64,000 nt of DNA, from contig NZ_JBCLNF010000006.1 of assembly GCF_039062465.1 (NCBI RefSeq), positions 12,214 through 76,213 on the forward strand, given 5' to 3'. The position numbers and the translations under genes are program-made. A model generated the notes under the pieces. The model was given only the letters and a program-made list of their open reading frames with translations, made no database searches and was not told the origin of the DNA. This document shows, piece by piece, positions 26,786-35,828 of this stretch. Origin of the DNA: Parolsenella sp958406235 (GTDB lineage: Bacteria; Actinomycetota; Coriobacteriia; Coriobacteriales; Atopobiaceae). Each line of letters opens with the position of its first letter. The stretch's first letter is position 1.

Positions 26786-26826
26786 AGAATGTCCCCTAGC
26801 CATTGCACGCCCGCGCAGGCGGGCGC
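26786..26826 (+). promoter_or_regulatory. Candidate promoter and leader hairpin of the sigma-factor operon
   Basis: TAGAAT at 26786-26791 resembles a -10 box. A perfect 7-bp hairpin (CGCCCGC/GCGGGCG, 26809-26826) follows in the leader, then GTGAGGAG before the first gene. No clear -35. Confidence 0.35.
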
Positions 26827-26848
26827 ACCCAACTCGTGAGGAGCCACG

Positions 26849-27496
26849 ATGTCCACTGAAGGATTTGCGCTTGACCCTATGACGATCGCGCTCATTGTTC
26901 TTGTCATCGCCGGTGTTTGGGCCGTGGTCGAGCTCGCGCTCACGCTGCGCCAGACCCGCAAGAGCGTCTCTGAGCTCACGGATTCCGTGAACGAGACGAT
27001 TGCGGACATCCGCCCCGTCGTCGCCAAACTCGATGGCGTCGCCGACGAGCTGCCGGCTGCCGCCAAGCAGATCGAGCCCATTCTCGAGAAGGCCTCCACC
27101 ACGGTCGACCTCATCAACGTTGACCTCGTTCGCGTCGAGGGCATCCTCTCGGACGTCAACACCGTGACTGATACGGGCGCGCGTGCTACCGGCGCCGTCA
27201 GTGGTGCCGTCGAGTCCGTCGCCACGGGCGTCGCCGGCGCGCTGGGTAAGGTCGCTGGCAAGGTTTCCGGCCGCGCCAGCGCCAAGATCTCCGCTCCTGC
27301 CGCCACCGGCGCGCTCGATGCCCCGGCTCCTGCAGAGCCTGTGAACGTCGAGAGGGTCTCTGGTGACGAGGGCTACTTCACCTATCCTTCCGCTCCCGCC
27401 GCGGATGTCCCGGCAGAGCAGGTTCCGTCCGTTTCCGATGATGCCTCCTGCGAGGCGCCGGCAGAGCCCTCCGCGGCCGCCGAGAAGGCTGAGTAG
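26849..27496 (+). CDS. DUF948-like membrane-anchored protein
   Basis: 215 residues. One N-terminal membrane segment (about residues 11-32) is followed by a long helical region typical of DUF948 general-stress proteins (RQTRKSVSELTDSVNETIADIRPVVAKLDGVADEL) and an Ala/Pro/Glu-rich tail. No enzymatic motif. First gene of a run with the anti-sigma-like gene and the sigma factor, so an envelope-stress role is plausible but inferred. Ends immediately before the next ATG. Confidence 0.6.
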   Translation: MSTEGFALDPMTIALIVLVIAGVWAVVELALTLRQTRKSVSELTDSVNETIADIRPVVAKLDGVADELPAAAKQIEPILEKASTTVDLINVDLVRVEGILSDVNTVTDTGARATGAVSGAVESVATGVAGALGKVAGKVSGRASAKISAPAATGALDAPAPAEPVNVERVSGDEGYFTYPSAPAADVPAEQVPSVSDDASCEAPAEPSAAAEKAE

Positions 27497-27892
27497 ATGA
27501 TGGCAACGACAGAAGAAGAGCAGCAGATGCCCGTTTCCCTTTCCGTTCCCGCGAGCGCCTCGTTCGCGCGTCCCGTGCGCATGCTCGCCGCGAACCTCGC
27601 CGTGCTCGCCGGCCTCTCCGTCGACGGCGTCGAAGACGTCCGCATGGCCGCCGAGGAAGCCTTCGTGTGGTGCTGCGCCACCAAGCCCGAGGCCTGCGAG
27701 GTCAGCTTTGACGCGAGCGGAGACGCCCTCACCATGACCTTTGCCCTTGGCGAGGCCGAGCCGGAGGATGACCAGATCGCCACGTATGCGGAGCTCATCC
27801 TTACCGCCGTCTGTGACGAGTGCGAGCTCGATGGCGAGGCACACACGCTTTCGCTCACGCTCCAGAAGAATGTGGATGCCCTTGATGCCTAG
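27497..27892 (+). CDS. RsbW/SpoIIAB-like anti-sigma factor with degenerate ATP-binding motifs
   Basis: 131 residues placed directly before a SigB/SigF-type sigma gene, as RsbW and SpoIIAB are. The fold-defining helix reads VEDVRMAAEEAFVWCC. In active GHKL kinases this N-box reads E-A-x-x-N; the Asn that binds Mg-ATP is Trp here. The glycine-rich G boxes (such as GMG) are also absent. It may bind the sigma factor without kinase activity. ATG at 27497 directly follows the previous stop; further Mets at 27500 and 27527 are possible starts. The 3' end overlaps the sigma start by 8 bases. Confidence 0.65.
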   Translation: MMATTEEEQQMPVSLSVPASASFARPVRMLAANLAVLAGLSVDGVEDVRMAAEEAFVWCCATKPEACEVSFDASGDALTMTFALGEAEPEDDQIATYAELILTAVCDECELDGEAHTLSLTLQKNVDALDA

Positions 27893-28742
27893 TGACTCCA
27901 GAGAGCTTACGAGCGAGCAGCGAGCCCAAGCGCGTCGCGAGGCTGCCGCTGCCGTGCGTGACCTGCCTGCCACCCCAAAGGGCAAGCTGGCTTGGGACAA
28001 GGAGCGCACCCGTGAGCTATTCCGCCTTTATAAGGAGGAGGGAGACGAGGACGCCCGAGACGAGCTCATCATGAGTCACCTCAACCTCGTTCGCTTCCTC
28101 TCCGCAAAATTCAAGAACAGGGGAGAACCCCTCGATGACCTCGTCCAGGTGGGCACGATCGGCCTTATCAAGGCGATTGACCGCTTCGACCCCGAGCGTG
28201 GCCTCGAGTTCACCACCTATGCCACGCCCACCATCCTGGGAGAGATCAAGCGTCACTTCCGCGACAAGGGCTGGAGCGTCCGCGTGCCGAGGCGTCTGCA
28301 GGAGCTCTCTGCCAAGGTCAACCAGGTGACGGACGAGCTCACGAAGGAGCTCCAGCGCTCGCCTTCGACCGAGGAGGTCGCTTCTCGCCTTGGCGTGAGC
28401 GTCGACGAGGTCCTCGAGGCGATGGAGTCCTCGAGCGCCTATAGCTCCGTGCCTCTCGAGGGCGGGAACAACGAGGACGAGGACGCCCCCGCTGTCATCG
28501 ACCACTACGCGAGCGTCGACCAAGACCTCGCCGCCTCGGACGACCGCATGGTCATCGAGGACACGATCCGCGAGTTCTCCCCGCGCGAGCAGGAAGTCGT
28601 CCGCATGCGCTTCGACGAGGGCCTCACGCAGGTCGAGATAGCCAAGCGCCTGGGAATCTCCCAGGTCCAGGTGAGTCGTCTTCTGCGTCGCACGCTCAAG
28701 AAGCTCCAGGACAAGATCGACCCGGAAGGCCTTATGCGATGA
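27885..28742 (+). CDS. RNA polymerase sigma factor, SigB/SigF/SigG subfamily
   Basis: 285-residue group 3 sigma-70 factor. Region 2: HLNLVRFLSAKFKNRGEPLDDLVQVGTIGLIKAIDRFDPERGLEFTTYATPTI. Region 3 begins EIKRHFRDKGWSVRVPRRLQEL. Region 4 is SPREQEVVRMRFDEGLTQVEIAKRLGISQVQVSRLLRRTLKKL. These patterns match the SigB/F/G group that directs general stress or sporulation genes; Coriobacteria do not sporulate, so stress response is more likely. ATG at 27885 lies inside the end of the RsbW-like gene. ATGA overlap with the next gene. Confidence 0.93.
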   Translation: MPSDSRELTSEQRAQARREAAAAVRDLPATPKGKLAWDKERTRELFRLYKEEGDEDARDELIMSHLNLVRFLSAKFKNRGEPLDDLVQVGTIGLIKAIDRFDPERGLEFTTYATPTILGEIKRHFRDKGWSVRVPRRLQELSAKVNQVTDELTKELQRSPSTEEVASRLGVSVDEVLEAMESSSAYSSVPLEGGNNEDEDAPAVIDHYASVDQDLAASDDRMVIEDTIREFSPREQEVVRMRFDEGLTQVEIAKRLGISQVQVSRLLRRTLKKLQDKIDPEGLMR

Positions 28743-30079
28743 GCCTACAGAAACTAACCTCCGAGGAGCGAGAGGAGTCCTATCGCTCCACGAGGCTCGT
28801 TGCCGTACGCGTGTGGGCTTTCATCGGTTGTGCCATTGCGTTTGCCATCATCCTCGCGGTCCTCGGGCGTGTGAGCTCTGCGGTCATCTGCCTTTCCGTC
28901 GGTGCCATCGTGGGGTTCATCTGCAGCTCGATCACCAACTGGTTCGAGCGCCGTGGCGTTAGCAGGGGCATCGGCGCCCTGCTCTCGCTCGTGCTGGTCA
29001 TCGGCGTGGTCCTCGCGTTCCTCATCTGGCTGGTGCCACTGTTCGTCGGCCAGCTGAGCCAGATGCTCGACCGCGTTCCCTCGCTGTTCGCGCAGTCCCA
29101 GGAGTTCGTGCAGCATCTCTTCTCTTCCTACGGCTCCGCCGAGACCACGGACTTCCAGGCCAACGTCCAGTCCCTGCTTGTTGGCCTTACCGATGTGGGC
29201 ACCACGCTCGTGAGCAAGCTCGCTGGCTGGCTTTCCCGGGCGTTCGTCCCCAACGTCATGAGCCTCGTGAACACCATCGTGATGTCGTTCCTCGGCCTCT
29301 TCATGGCCTATTGGTTCGCGAAGGACTATCCGCTGATCATGCGCGAGCTTGGCGTCATCGCGGGTCCCCGCCACGCCGAGGACCTCGCGCTCCTCGTCGC
29401 GGTCCTCGGACGCTCCGTCGGCGGCTACATGCGCGGCATCGTGGTCACGAGCATCATCGACGGCGTCCTGGCCTACATCGGGTTCACGATCTGCGGGAAC
29501 CCCTATCCTGGCCTGATGGCCCTCGTCGCGGGAGTCCTGCATTTCGTCCCCGTCATCGGTCCCTTCACGGCCTCGTTCCTCGCTGCGCTCGTCGGCCTCC
29601 TCGTGAATCCCGTGGTCGCCTTCTGGTCATTCGTGCTTTCTGACATGGCGCAGAACTTCACGGATAACGTCCTGAGCCCCCTCGTGATGCGTAGTGCCGT
29701 CAAGATCCATCCCGCCATGAGCCTCATCGGTGTCACTGTGGGCGCAAGCCTTGGTGGGGCGCTGGGCATGGCTCTGGCCGTGCCGCTTACCGCCGCCGTC
29801 AAGGGCGCCTTCATCTACTTCTTCGAGAACAAGACGGGCAGGCAGCTCGTGAGCTGGGAGGGTGCCTTCTTCAAGGGCACGCCCTTCCACCACCCGGATG
29901 GCACGCCGGTGCCCTCGTTTGACGCCCTCGACGATGACTCCTTCCTCGAGAGGTCCCTGATCATCGACCCCAGCACCATGGACGGGGTGGAGGCGGAGGA
30001 GCGCCCTGACGCGGAGAAGCCCATCCTCGCGGAGACTCTCCGCCAGCAACTCGAGGAGTTCAAGCGCCTGCGCAAGTAG
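28739..30079 (+). CDS. AI-2E family transporter
   Basis: 446-residue polytopic membrane protein of the AI-2E/PerM family, proposed exporters or antiporters; the substrate is not predictable. Seven to eight hydrophobic segments, with the family's LVAGVLHFVPVIGPFTASFLAAL block and SPLVMRSAVKIHPAMSLIGVTVGASLGGALGMALAVPLTA. About 100 hydrophilic C-terminal residues are probably cytoplasmic. It overlaps the sigma factor stop by four bases, so it is probably the last gene of the sigma operon. Confidence 0.85.
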   Translation: MSLQKLTSEEREESYRSTRLVAVRVWAFIGCAIAFAIILAVLGRVSSAVICLSVGAIVGFICSSITNWFERRGVSRGIGALLSLVLVIGVVLAFLIWLVPLFVGQLSQMLDRVPSLFAQSQEFVQHLFSSYGSAETTDFQANVQSLLVGLTDVGTTLVSKLAGWLSRAFVPNVMSLVNTIVMSFLGLFMAYWFAKDYPLIMRELGVIAGPRHAEDLALLVAVLGRSVGGYMRGIVVTSIIDGVLAYIGFTICGNPYPGLMALVAGVLHFVPVIGPFTASFLAALVGLLVNPVVAFWSFVLSDMAQNFTDNVLSPLVMRSAVKIHPAMSLIGVTVGASLGGALGMALAVPLTAAVKGAFIYFFENKTGRQLVSWEGAFFKGTPFHHPDGTPVPSFDALDDDSFLERSLIIDPSTMDGVEAEERPDAEKPILAETLRQQLEEFKRLRK

Positions 30080-30156
30080 GGCGTCGGATGATGCGGGCGT
30101 TCGCGCGCCACGTTGCACGGGGAGCGGCGCGGCAGGCGCGCTCAATCGAATCTTGT

Positions 30157-30192
30157 GAAGGGTCGGGGCTCAGCTCCGGCCCTTCGTCGTTT
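30157..30192 (+). terminator. Terminator after the AI-2E transporter gene
   Basis: A 13-bp stem (30157-30169 with 30173-30185, two G-U wobbles) with a 3-nt loop, followed by GTCGTTTCC. It separates the sigma operon from alaS. Confidence 0.6.
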
Positions 30193-30218
30193 CCATTCAT
30201 CCGCGTAGTCGCTCGCGG

Positions 30219-30239
30219 TATACTTACGAGCTGTATGCG
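30219..30239 (+). promoter_or_regulatory. alaS promoter -10 with GTATGCG element
   Basis: TATACT at 30219-30224 is followed after eight bases by GTATGCG (30233-30239). The sequence GAGCTGTATGCG is identical to that at the murC promoter. The expected leader is only about 35 bases. Confidence 0.55.
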
Positions 30240-30268
30240 CTGACACCACCCGATCGTAGGGGAGAGAT

Positions 30269-32926
30269 ATGAGCACCGCCGATTTCCCGTCCATGACCAC
30301 CGCCGAGATTCGCTCGACCTTCCTCAAGTTCTTCGAGGAGCGCGGCCTGAAGCTGTATCCCAGCTCCTCGCTCGTTCCTGATGACCCCTCGCTGCTTCTT
30401 GCCAACGCTGGCATGAACCAGTTCAAGGAGTACTACCAGGGCAAGAAGACGATGAAGGAGATCGGCGCCTGCAGCTGCCAGAAGTGCGTGCGCACCAACG
30501 ACATCGACTGCATCGGCGAGGATGGCCGTCACCTCTCCTTCTTCGAGATGCTCGGCGACTTCTCCTTCGGCGGCGTTTCCAAGGAGCAGGCCTGCGCCTG
30601 GGCCTTCGAGCTCATCACCGAGAAGTTCCACCTCCCGGTCGAGCGCCTCTACTTCACCATCTTCACGGATGACGACGAGACGCATGACGTCTGGCGCAGC
30701 CTCGGCGTCCCGGAAGATCACATCTCCCGCCTCGGCGAGGATGACAACTTCTGGGCCGCTGGCCCCACCGGTCCCTGCGGTCCCTGCTCCGAGATTTACT
30801 TTGACCAGGGCGAGGACGTGGGCTGTGGCAAGCCGGACTGCGCCCCCGGCTGCGACTGCGACCGCTTCCTCGAGTTCTGGAACCTCGTGTTCACCCAGTT
30901 CGACCGCCAGGAGGACGGCTCTCTGCCGGAGCTTCCGCACCGCAACCTCGACACGGGCATGGGTCTCGAGCGCATGGCCGCCATCATGCAGCACAAGAGC
31001 GCCAACTATGACGGCGACCTCATGCAGAGCCTCATCGCCCTCGGCGAGGAGATCTCCGGCAAGACCTATGACGCCAACGATTACTCCGGCGCCTCCCGCA
31101 GCCTCCGTATCATCGCGGATCATGCCCGCGCCGTTGATTTCATGATCTCCGACGGCATCCTGCCGGGCAACGAGGGTCGCGAGTACGTCCTTCGCCGCCT
31201 GCTTCGTCGCGCCGTGTTCCACGGTCGCCTGCTGGGCATCGAGGGCGCCTTCCTCACCAAGTTCATCGATGAGGTCAACCGCCTCATGGGCGAGGCCTAT
31301 CCCGAGCTTCTCAAGAACGTCGCGCTCGTGAAGGGCATCGTCGCCGCCGAGGAGGAGCGCTTCTCCACCACGCTCGACACCGGGCGCACCTATCTCGACG
31401 AGGCCATCGCCGGTCTTGCCGAGGGTGCGGTCCTTCCGGGCGAGGTCGCCTTCAAGCTGCACGACACCTACGGTTTCCCCATCGACCTCACGGTCGAGAT
31501 TTCCGCCGCCGCCGGTCACGACGTCGACATGGACGGCTTCGACGCCTGTATGACCGAGCAGAAGGAGCGCGCTCGCGCCAACGCCAACCGCGATGCCTGG
31601 GGTGACTTCAACAACGTCTGGACCGAGCTCTCCGATAAGCTCGCCGCCACTGAGTTCGAGGGCTATGACGCGAACGCCGTCGAGGATGCCCGCGTCGTCG
31701 CCATCGTCGCGAACGGCGAGTCCGTCGAGCGCGCCGAGGCTGGCGCTGACGTCGAGGTTATCCTTGACCGCACCCCGTTCTACGCCGAGATGGGCGGCCA
31801 AGTGGGCGACACCGGCACCATCAGCGCCGAGGGCGTCAAGCTCGAGGTGAGCGACACCAAGAGCCACAACGGCCTCTTTGCCCACATGGCTCACGTCGCC
31901 GAGGGCGCCATCTCCGTGGGCGACGTCGTCTGCGCTGCCATCGACGCTCACCGTCGCGAGCTCATCCGCCGCAACCACACCGCCACGCACCTGCTCGACG
32001 CCGCGCTCAAGACGGTTCTCGGCGAGCACGTCAGCCAGGCTGGCTCCCTTTGCGACGATTCGCGCCTGCGCTTCGACTTCACGCACTTCGAGGCCCTCAC
32101 GGCCGAGCAGCTCCACGAGGTCGAGGACCTTGTGAACGTCGAGATCTTCGCCGCCAAGCCCGTCGTGACCCGCGTCTGCAGCATTGACGAGGCCAAGGAG
32201 GCCGGCGCCATCGCCCTGTTCGGCGAGAAGTACGGTGACGTCGTGCGCATGGTTTCCGTTGGCAACGAGGACCAGCCATTCAGCCGCGAGCTGTGCGGTG
32301 GCGCCCACGCCCGCAACTCCTCTGAGCTCGGTCTCTTCAAGATCGTCTCGGAGAGCTCGACTGGCTCCAACGTCCGTCGTATCGAAGCCGTGACGAGCCT
32401 TGGCGCGCTTGCCTGGCTTGACGAGCGCAACGACGCCCTCGACGCCGTCGCCTCCGAGCTCAAGTGCCGTCCCGAGGACGCCGCTAACCGCATCGCGGAC
32501 ATGAAGGCCGCCGCCCGTGACCTCGAGGGCAAGCTCAAGCAGGCCCTCCTCGGCGGTTCCTCTGACAAGATCCAGACGGCCATGGCCGCCGCCATCGACT
32601 GCGGCTCCTACAAGGCGGTCATCGCTCGCATGGACGGCCTGGAGGCCGGCCAGCTCCGCGAGGCCTGGGACGCCATCCGTGACAAGGCCACTGGCGACGT
32701 CGCGTGCTTCCTCGCCACGAACACGCCCGAGGGCAAGGTCGCGCTCCTCGCGGCCGCGACTGACGGTGCCGTTGCCGCTGGCTTTGGCGCTGGCGACGTG
32801 ATTCGCAACGTCGCCAGCTACGTTGGCGGCCGTGGCGGTGGACGCCCGAACATGGCCCAGGCTGGCGGCAAGGATGCCTCCGGCATCGACGACGCGCTCG
32901 CTGCCGCCCGCGAGATGCTCTCCTAG
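30269..32926 (+). CDS. alaS: Alanyl-tRNA synthetase
   Basis: Class II synthetase charging tRNA-Ala, with an editing domain. 885 residues. Class II core: GPTGPCGPCSEIYFD (motif 2 region) and LDTGMGLERMA (motif 3). Editing/zinc site: NHTATHLLDAAL (HxxxH) and CGGAHARNS (CxxxH). The C-Ala region ends with GRGGGRPNMAQAGGKD. GGGGAGAG precedes the ATG. Codons are strongly biased to C/G endings. Followed by ruvX, a common alaS-ruvX-mltG order. Confidence 0.97.
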   Translation: MSTADFPSMTTAEIRSTFLKFFEERGLKLYPSSSLVPDDPSLLLANAGMNQFKEYYQGKKTMKEIGACSCQKCVRTNDIDCIGEDGRHLSFFEMLGDFSFGGVSKEQACAWAFELITEKFHLPVERLYFTIFTDDDETHDVWRSLGVPEDHISRLGEDDNFWAAGPTGPCGPCSEIYFDQGEDVGCGKPDCAPGCDCDRFLEFWNLVFTQFDRQEDGSLPELPHRNLDTGMGLERMAAIMQHKSANYDGDLMQSLIALGEEISGKTYDANDYSGASRSLRIIADHARAVDFMISDGILPGNEGREYVLRRLLRRAVFHGRLLGIEGAFLTKFIDEVNRLMGEAYPELLKNVALVKGIVAAEEERFSTTLDTGRTYLDEAIAGLAEGAVLPGEVAFKLHDTYGFPIDLTVEISAAAGHDVDMDGFDACMTEQKERARANANRDAWGDFNNVWTELSDKLAATEFEGYDANAVEDARVVAIVANGESVERAEAGADVEVILDRTPFYAEMGGQVGDTGTISAEGVKLEVSDTKSHNGLFAHMAHVAEGAISVGDVVCAAIDAHRRELIRRNHTATHLLDAALKTVLGEHVSQAGSLCDDSRLRFDFTHFEALTAEQLHEVEDLVNVEIFAAKPVVTRVCSIDEAKEAGAIALFGEKYGDVVRMVSVGNEDQPFSRELCGGAHARNSSELGLFKIVSESSTGSNVRRIEAVTSLGALAWLDERNDALDAVASELKCRPEDAANRIADMKAAARDLEGKLKQALLGGSSDKIQTAMAAAIDCGSYKAVIARMDGLEAGQLREAWDAIRDKATGDVACFLATNTPEGKVALLAAATDGAVAAGFGAGDVIRNVASYVGGRGGGRPNMAQAGGKDASGIDDALAAAREMLS

Positions 32927-32992
32927 GGCTCGCGTGGCTTCGCTCACTCTCACATATGACCACCTCGCCGGTGCCGTCGCGGGAGCCCTCTC

Positions 32993-33415
32993 ATGAGGGC
33001 CCTCGCGCTCGACATCGGCGAGGTGCGTATCGGCATCGCCGCGAGCGATGCCTCCGGCCGTGTCGCCAGCCCCGTGAAGGTGCTGCCCGCGGCCGAGGTT
33101 CTCTCGTGCGCGAAGACGTTCCGTCGCATTCTCGAGGACTATGAGCCTGAGGTCCTCGTCTGCGGGCGTCCTCAGACGATGTCTGGTGAGGACGGTCCCC
33201 AGGCGGAGCGCGTCATGGCTCAGGCTCGCTCCATCGCAAAGGCCTGCGACCTCCCGCTTGAGTTCGCTGACGAGCGACTCTCCAGTTCGGAGGCAAAGAG
33301 GATCCTGCGTGAGCAGGGCCTCAACGAGAAGCAGATGCGTGGCAAGGTCGACATGATTGCCGCGTCCCTCTTCCTGCAGGCCTGGCTTGACTCGCGAGGG
33401 TCGGGCGACAGGTAG
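32993..33415 (+). CDS. ruvX: Putative pre-16S rRNA nuclease / Holliday junction resolvase RuvX (YqgF)
   Basis: RNase H-fold protein that matures the 16S rRNA 5' end in E. coli; also described as a Holliday-junction resolvase homologue. 140 residues. Catalytic start ALDIGEVRIGIAASD (usual LALDxGxKRIGVAxSD), VCGRPQTMSGEDGPQAERV, and FADERLSSSEAKRIL. The start is internal to the short alaS-ruvX gap, with GGGAG just upstream. Precedes mltG, as in many Gram-positive genomes. Confidence 0.9.
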   Translation: MRALALDIGEVRIGIAASDASGRVASPVKVLPAAEVLSCAKTFRRILEDYEPEVLVCGRPQTMSGEDGPQAERVMAQARSIAKACDLPLEFADERLSSSEAKRILREQGLNEKQMRGKVDMIAASLFLQAWLDSRGSGDR

Positions 33416-33451
33416 TCTACGCGCCCGCCGGCGCAGTTCGGAAGGTCACCT

Positions 33452-34795
33452 ATGGCAGATTCCCAGAGGCGCCGTCGAGGCTCCCACTTCTCGAGCGACG
33501 CGGCTTCTTCAGGCACTCGTCGTGCGTCGCGTCCTACGGGTTCGGGCTCGCAGGTCTCTCCGTATGCCGCCGGCTCTCGTCCGGCTGCCTCTTCCCACGT
33601 TGCTGGCGCGCGTCCGGCTGCCAACCGCACCGCGCGCCCGGCTGCTACCCGTTCCTCGCGCCCCGCAAATGCGGGCCGTCGCTCTTCCGCCACTGGCATG
33701 CAGAGCCTCGCCACGCCTCGCACGCGCTCTCAGCGCGCCGCGTCTGCCCGCGGTGGTCACTCGCGCAAGGGTCCCGTTCTGGCTGCTCTGATCGTTCTCG
33801 TCGCAATCGTTGTGGCAGGCGTCGTCTTCGTGCCGCGCCTCCTCAAGAAACCCAGCCAGGGTGACCTTCCCAACCAGGGCATGCAGGTTGAGGTCGTCAT
33901 CGACGACGGGTCCGGAGCCATTGCCATCGCCTCGAAGCTCAAGGATGCCGGTGTCATTGCCAGTTCCGATGACTTCGTGGCCGAGGTCAGGAAGCAGGGG
34001 GCGGACTCTTCTCTCAAGAGCGGTGCCTACATGTTCACCGTGGGCCAGAGCTTCGATTCGATCATCGACCAGCTCGTATCCGGTCCCAACTCCACGAGCG
34101 GGGCGTTTACGATTCCGGAAGGCCTGACGGTCTCCCAGGCCGCGGCGGTCGTCTCCCAGACGTTCTCAAGCATCTCCTCTGACGATTTCCTCGCCCAGGC
34201 AAAGGCCTCCAACTACGTCGCGGACTACCCCTTCCTTGCCGACGCGCAGGATGACTCGCTCGAGGGCTTCCTTTGTCCCAAGACCTACAACTTCTCCGGC
34301 AAGTCGAACGTCACCGCGGACGACGTTATCCGTGCGATGCTCGACCAGTACAAGTCCGACGTCATGTCGCTCGACTTTGACAGCGCCAAGTCCCTGATCA
34401 AGGACCGCTACGGCATTGACATGAGCGACTATGACTTCCTCAAGCTCGCGAGCATCATCGAGCGCGAGGCCGTGACGGATTCGCAGCGTCCCAAGGTCTC
34501 CTCCACGTTCTACAACCGCCTCAAGATCGGCATGGCGCTTCAGAGCGACGCCACGATGATGTACGTCACCGGCGGAGAGGTCACGGCTGATGACCTCAAG
34601 CAGGAGAGCCCCTACAACACCTACCTCAACAGCGGTCTCACCCCGACGCCCATCTGCTCGCCCTCCCTCGATTCGATCAAGGCGGCGCTCTCTCCGGACG
34701 AGACTGACTACCTGTACTTCTACATCACCCAGACCGACGAATGGTTCTCGGCTACCTATGACGAGCACCTACAGGCAATCGAGGCGAATCGCTAA
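33452..34795 (+). CDS. mltG: Endolytic peptidoglycan transglycosylase MltG
   Basis: YceG-like lytic transglycosylase that cuts nascent glycan strands at the membrane. 447 residues. A ~105-residue basic Ser/Ala/Arg-rich cytoplasmic tail precedes one membrane segment (about 107-128). Then comes a LysM-like region, and the catalytic block LKLASIIEREAVTDSQRPKVSSTFYNRL (Glu in IIERE). The usual NPGxxAIxAAL is seen as CSPSLDSIKAALSPDETDYLYFYI. The TAA overlaps the next ATG. Confidence 0.92.
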   Translation: MADSQRRRRGSHFSSDAASSGTRRASRPTGSGSQVSPYAAGSRPAASSHVAGARPAANRTARPAATRSSRPANAGRRSSATGMQSLATPRTRSQRAASARGGHSRKGPVLAALIVLVAIVVAGVVFVPRLLKKPSQGDLPNQGMQVEVVIDDGSGAIAIASKLKDAGVIASSDDFVAEVRKQGADSSLKSGAYMFTVGQSFDSIIDQLVSGPNSTSGAFTIPEGLTVSQAAAVVSQTFSSISSDDFLAQAKASNYVADYPFLADAQDDSLEGFLCPKTYNFSGKSNVTADDVIRAMLDQYKSDVMSLDFDSAKSLIKDRYGIDMSDYDFLKLASIIEREAVTDSQRPKVSSTFYNRLKIGMALQSDATMMYVTGGEVTADDLKQESPYNTYLNSGLTPTPICSPSLDSIKAALSPDETDYLYFYITQTDEWFSATYDEHLQAIEANR

Positions 34796-35280
34796 TGGCA
34801 CTGGTTAAGCCCTGGAGGCGCGAGCCTGACGTCGCGTCCATCGGCGTCGACGGCCTCGTCGAGGCTGGCGTCCGCTGTGTCCTGATCGACCGCGACAACA
34901 CCGTCGTCCCGCGCGACACCAAGCAGGCCCCGGAGTCTGCCCTCGCGTGGCTTGACGCCCTGCGCGCGGCGGGTATCAAGGTCTGCATGGTCTCGAACAA
35001 CTTCCACTCCCGCGAGGTCGAGGAAAGCGCAAAGGAACTTGGCTGCGAGGTCGTGCATCATGCCATGAAGCCGGCGCCCTTCGCGGTGCGTCGCGCCCTC
35101 AAGCTCATGGGCGCCACCGCCGACGAGGCGGTGCTTGTGGGCGATCAAGTCTTCACGGACGTCATGGCCGGCAACCTCGCTGGCGTGCGGCCCATCCTGG
35201 TTGACCCGCAGAGCACGACGGACCTCTGGTACACGCACATCTTCCGCGTCTTCGAGCGTGCGATCGGCGCCCGGAAGTAG
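34795..35280 (+). CDS. YqeG family HAD-IIIA phosphatase
   Basis: 161-residue HAD-superfamily phosphatase. Nucleophile motif CVLIDRDNTVVP (DxDxT), motif II KVCMVSNNF, motif III Lys in HHAMKPAPFAVRRALK, and motif IV VLVGDQVFTDVMAGNLAG. Close in style to YqeG/GEP4 phosphatidylglycerophosphatases; the substrate is not proven. ATG overlaps the mltG stop by one base and the gene ends two bases before the peptidase gene. Confidence 0.88.
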   Translation: MALVKPWRREPDVASIGVDGLVEAGVRCVLIDRDNTVVPRDTKQAPESALAWLDALRAAGIKVCMVSNNFHSREVEESAKELGCEVVHHAMKPAPFAVRRALKLMGATADEAVLVGDQVFTDVMAGNLAGVRPILVDPQSTTDLWYTHIFRVFERAIGARK

Positions 35281-35282
35281 CC

Positions 35283-35759
35283 TTGGGTATGGCGATCTGC
35301 GCGGCCTCGCTCGTCCTCGCCATGGGCGTCTCCCTTTGGGCTGCCGTGGTCGATGCCCGGGAGCGGACGATTCCCAACGCCGCATGCGTGGGTGTTGCCG
35401 TCTCTGGCCTCGTCTTTGGGCTGGTGCGTGCTCGAACGGGCCTGTTGCCCGCATTTCCGCCGCTTACGCGTTGTCTCGCCGTCGCCCTGTCTGAACTTGC
35501 CGCCGGGACGCTTCTCGAGCTGGGCTATCGCCGTCTCTCGGGCCGTGTTGGCATGGGCCTGGGAGACGTCAAGTTCCTCTCCGCATGGGGCTGCCTCATT
35601 GGCGCTTGGGACCTCGTCGGGTTTGCGCTGGCATGCCTCGCGGGCGCGTTGTTATCCTTCGTTCGCGGCGAGCGGACGTTCGCCCTCGGGCCCTGGCTTG
35701 CCGGCTCCTTCTGCCTCGTCGGAGTCGCCCTCGCCCTCACAGGTCTCACGGCTTGCTAG
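35283..35759 (+). CDS. A24-type prepilin peptidase, small form
   Basis: 158-residue membrane protein with the aspartyl-protease blocks of type IV prepilin peptidases: VVDARERTIPNAA (first Asp) and VGMGLGDVKFLSAWG (GxGDxK, second Asp). About six hydrophobic segments. It lacks the N-terminal methylase domain of classic PilD, like archaeal and TadV/CpaA peptidases. No pilin or Tad genes occur in the window. TTG at 35283 or ATG at 35289 are both possible starts; neither has a strong ribosome site. Confidence 0.82.
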   Translation: MGMAICAASLVLAMGVSLWAAVVDARERTIPNAACVGVAVSGLVFGLVRARTGLLPAFPPLTRCLAVALSELAAGTLLELGYRRLSGRVGMGLGDVKFLSAWGCLIGAWDLVGFALACLAGALLSFVRGERTFALGPWLAGSFCLVGVALALTGLTAC

Positions 35760-35784
35760 AATCGCATAGTGCGGTGCGTATGCG
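35757..35784 (+). promoter_or_regulatory. Candidate aroK promoter with GTATGCG element
   Basis: TAGAAT (35757-35762) and CATAGT (35765-35770) are candidate -10 boxes. GTATGCG lies at 35778-35784, seven bases after the second, matching the layout at murC, alaS and efp. Confidence 0.35.
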
Positions 35785-35828
35785 CCGTTGGGATTTGTCC
35801 TAAGCGAAGACCGAGGGAGGCGAAGACG

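Noticed and set aside
30193..30268. T-box or riboswitch before alaS
   Set aside because: The predicted leader is only about 35 nt, too short for a T-box, and no T-box core sequence was seen.
30224..32953. Long minus-strand open frame opposite alaS
   Set aside because: Same antisense effect of strongly biased codons in alaS; no domain signal.
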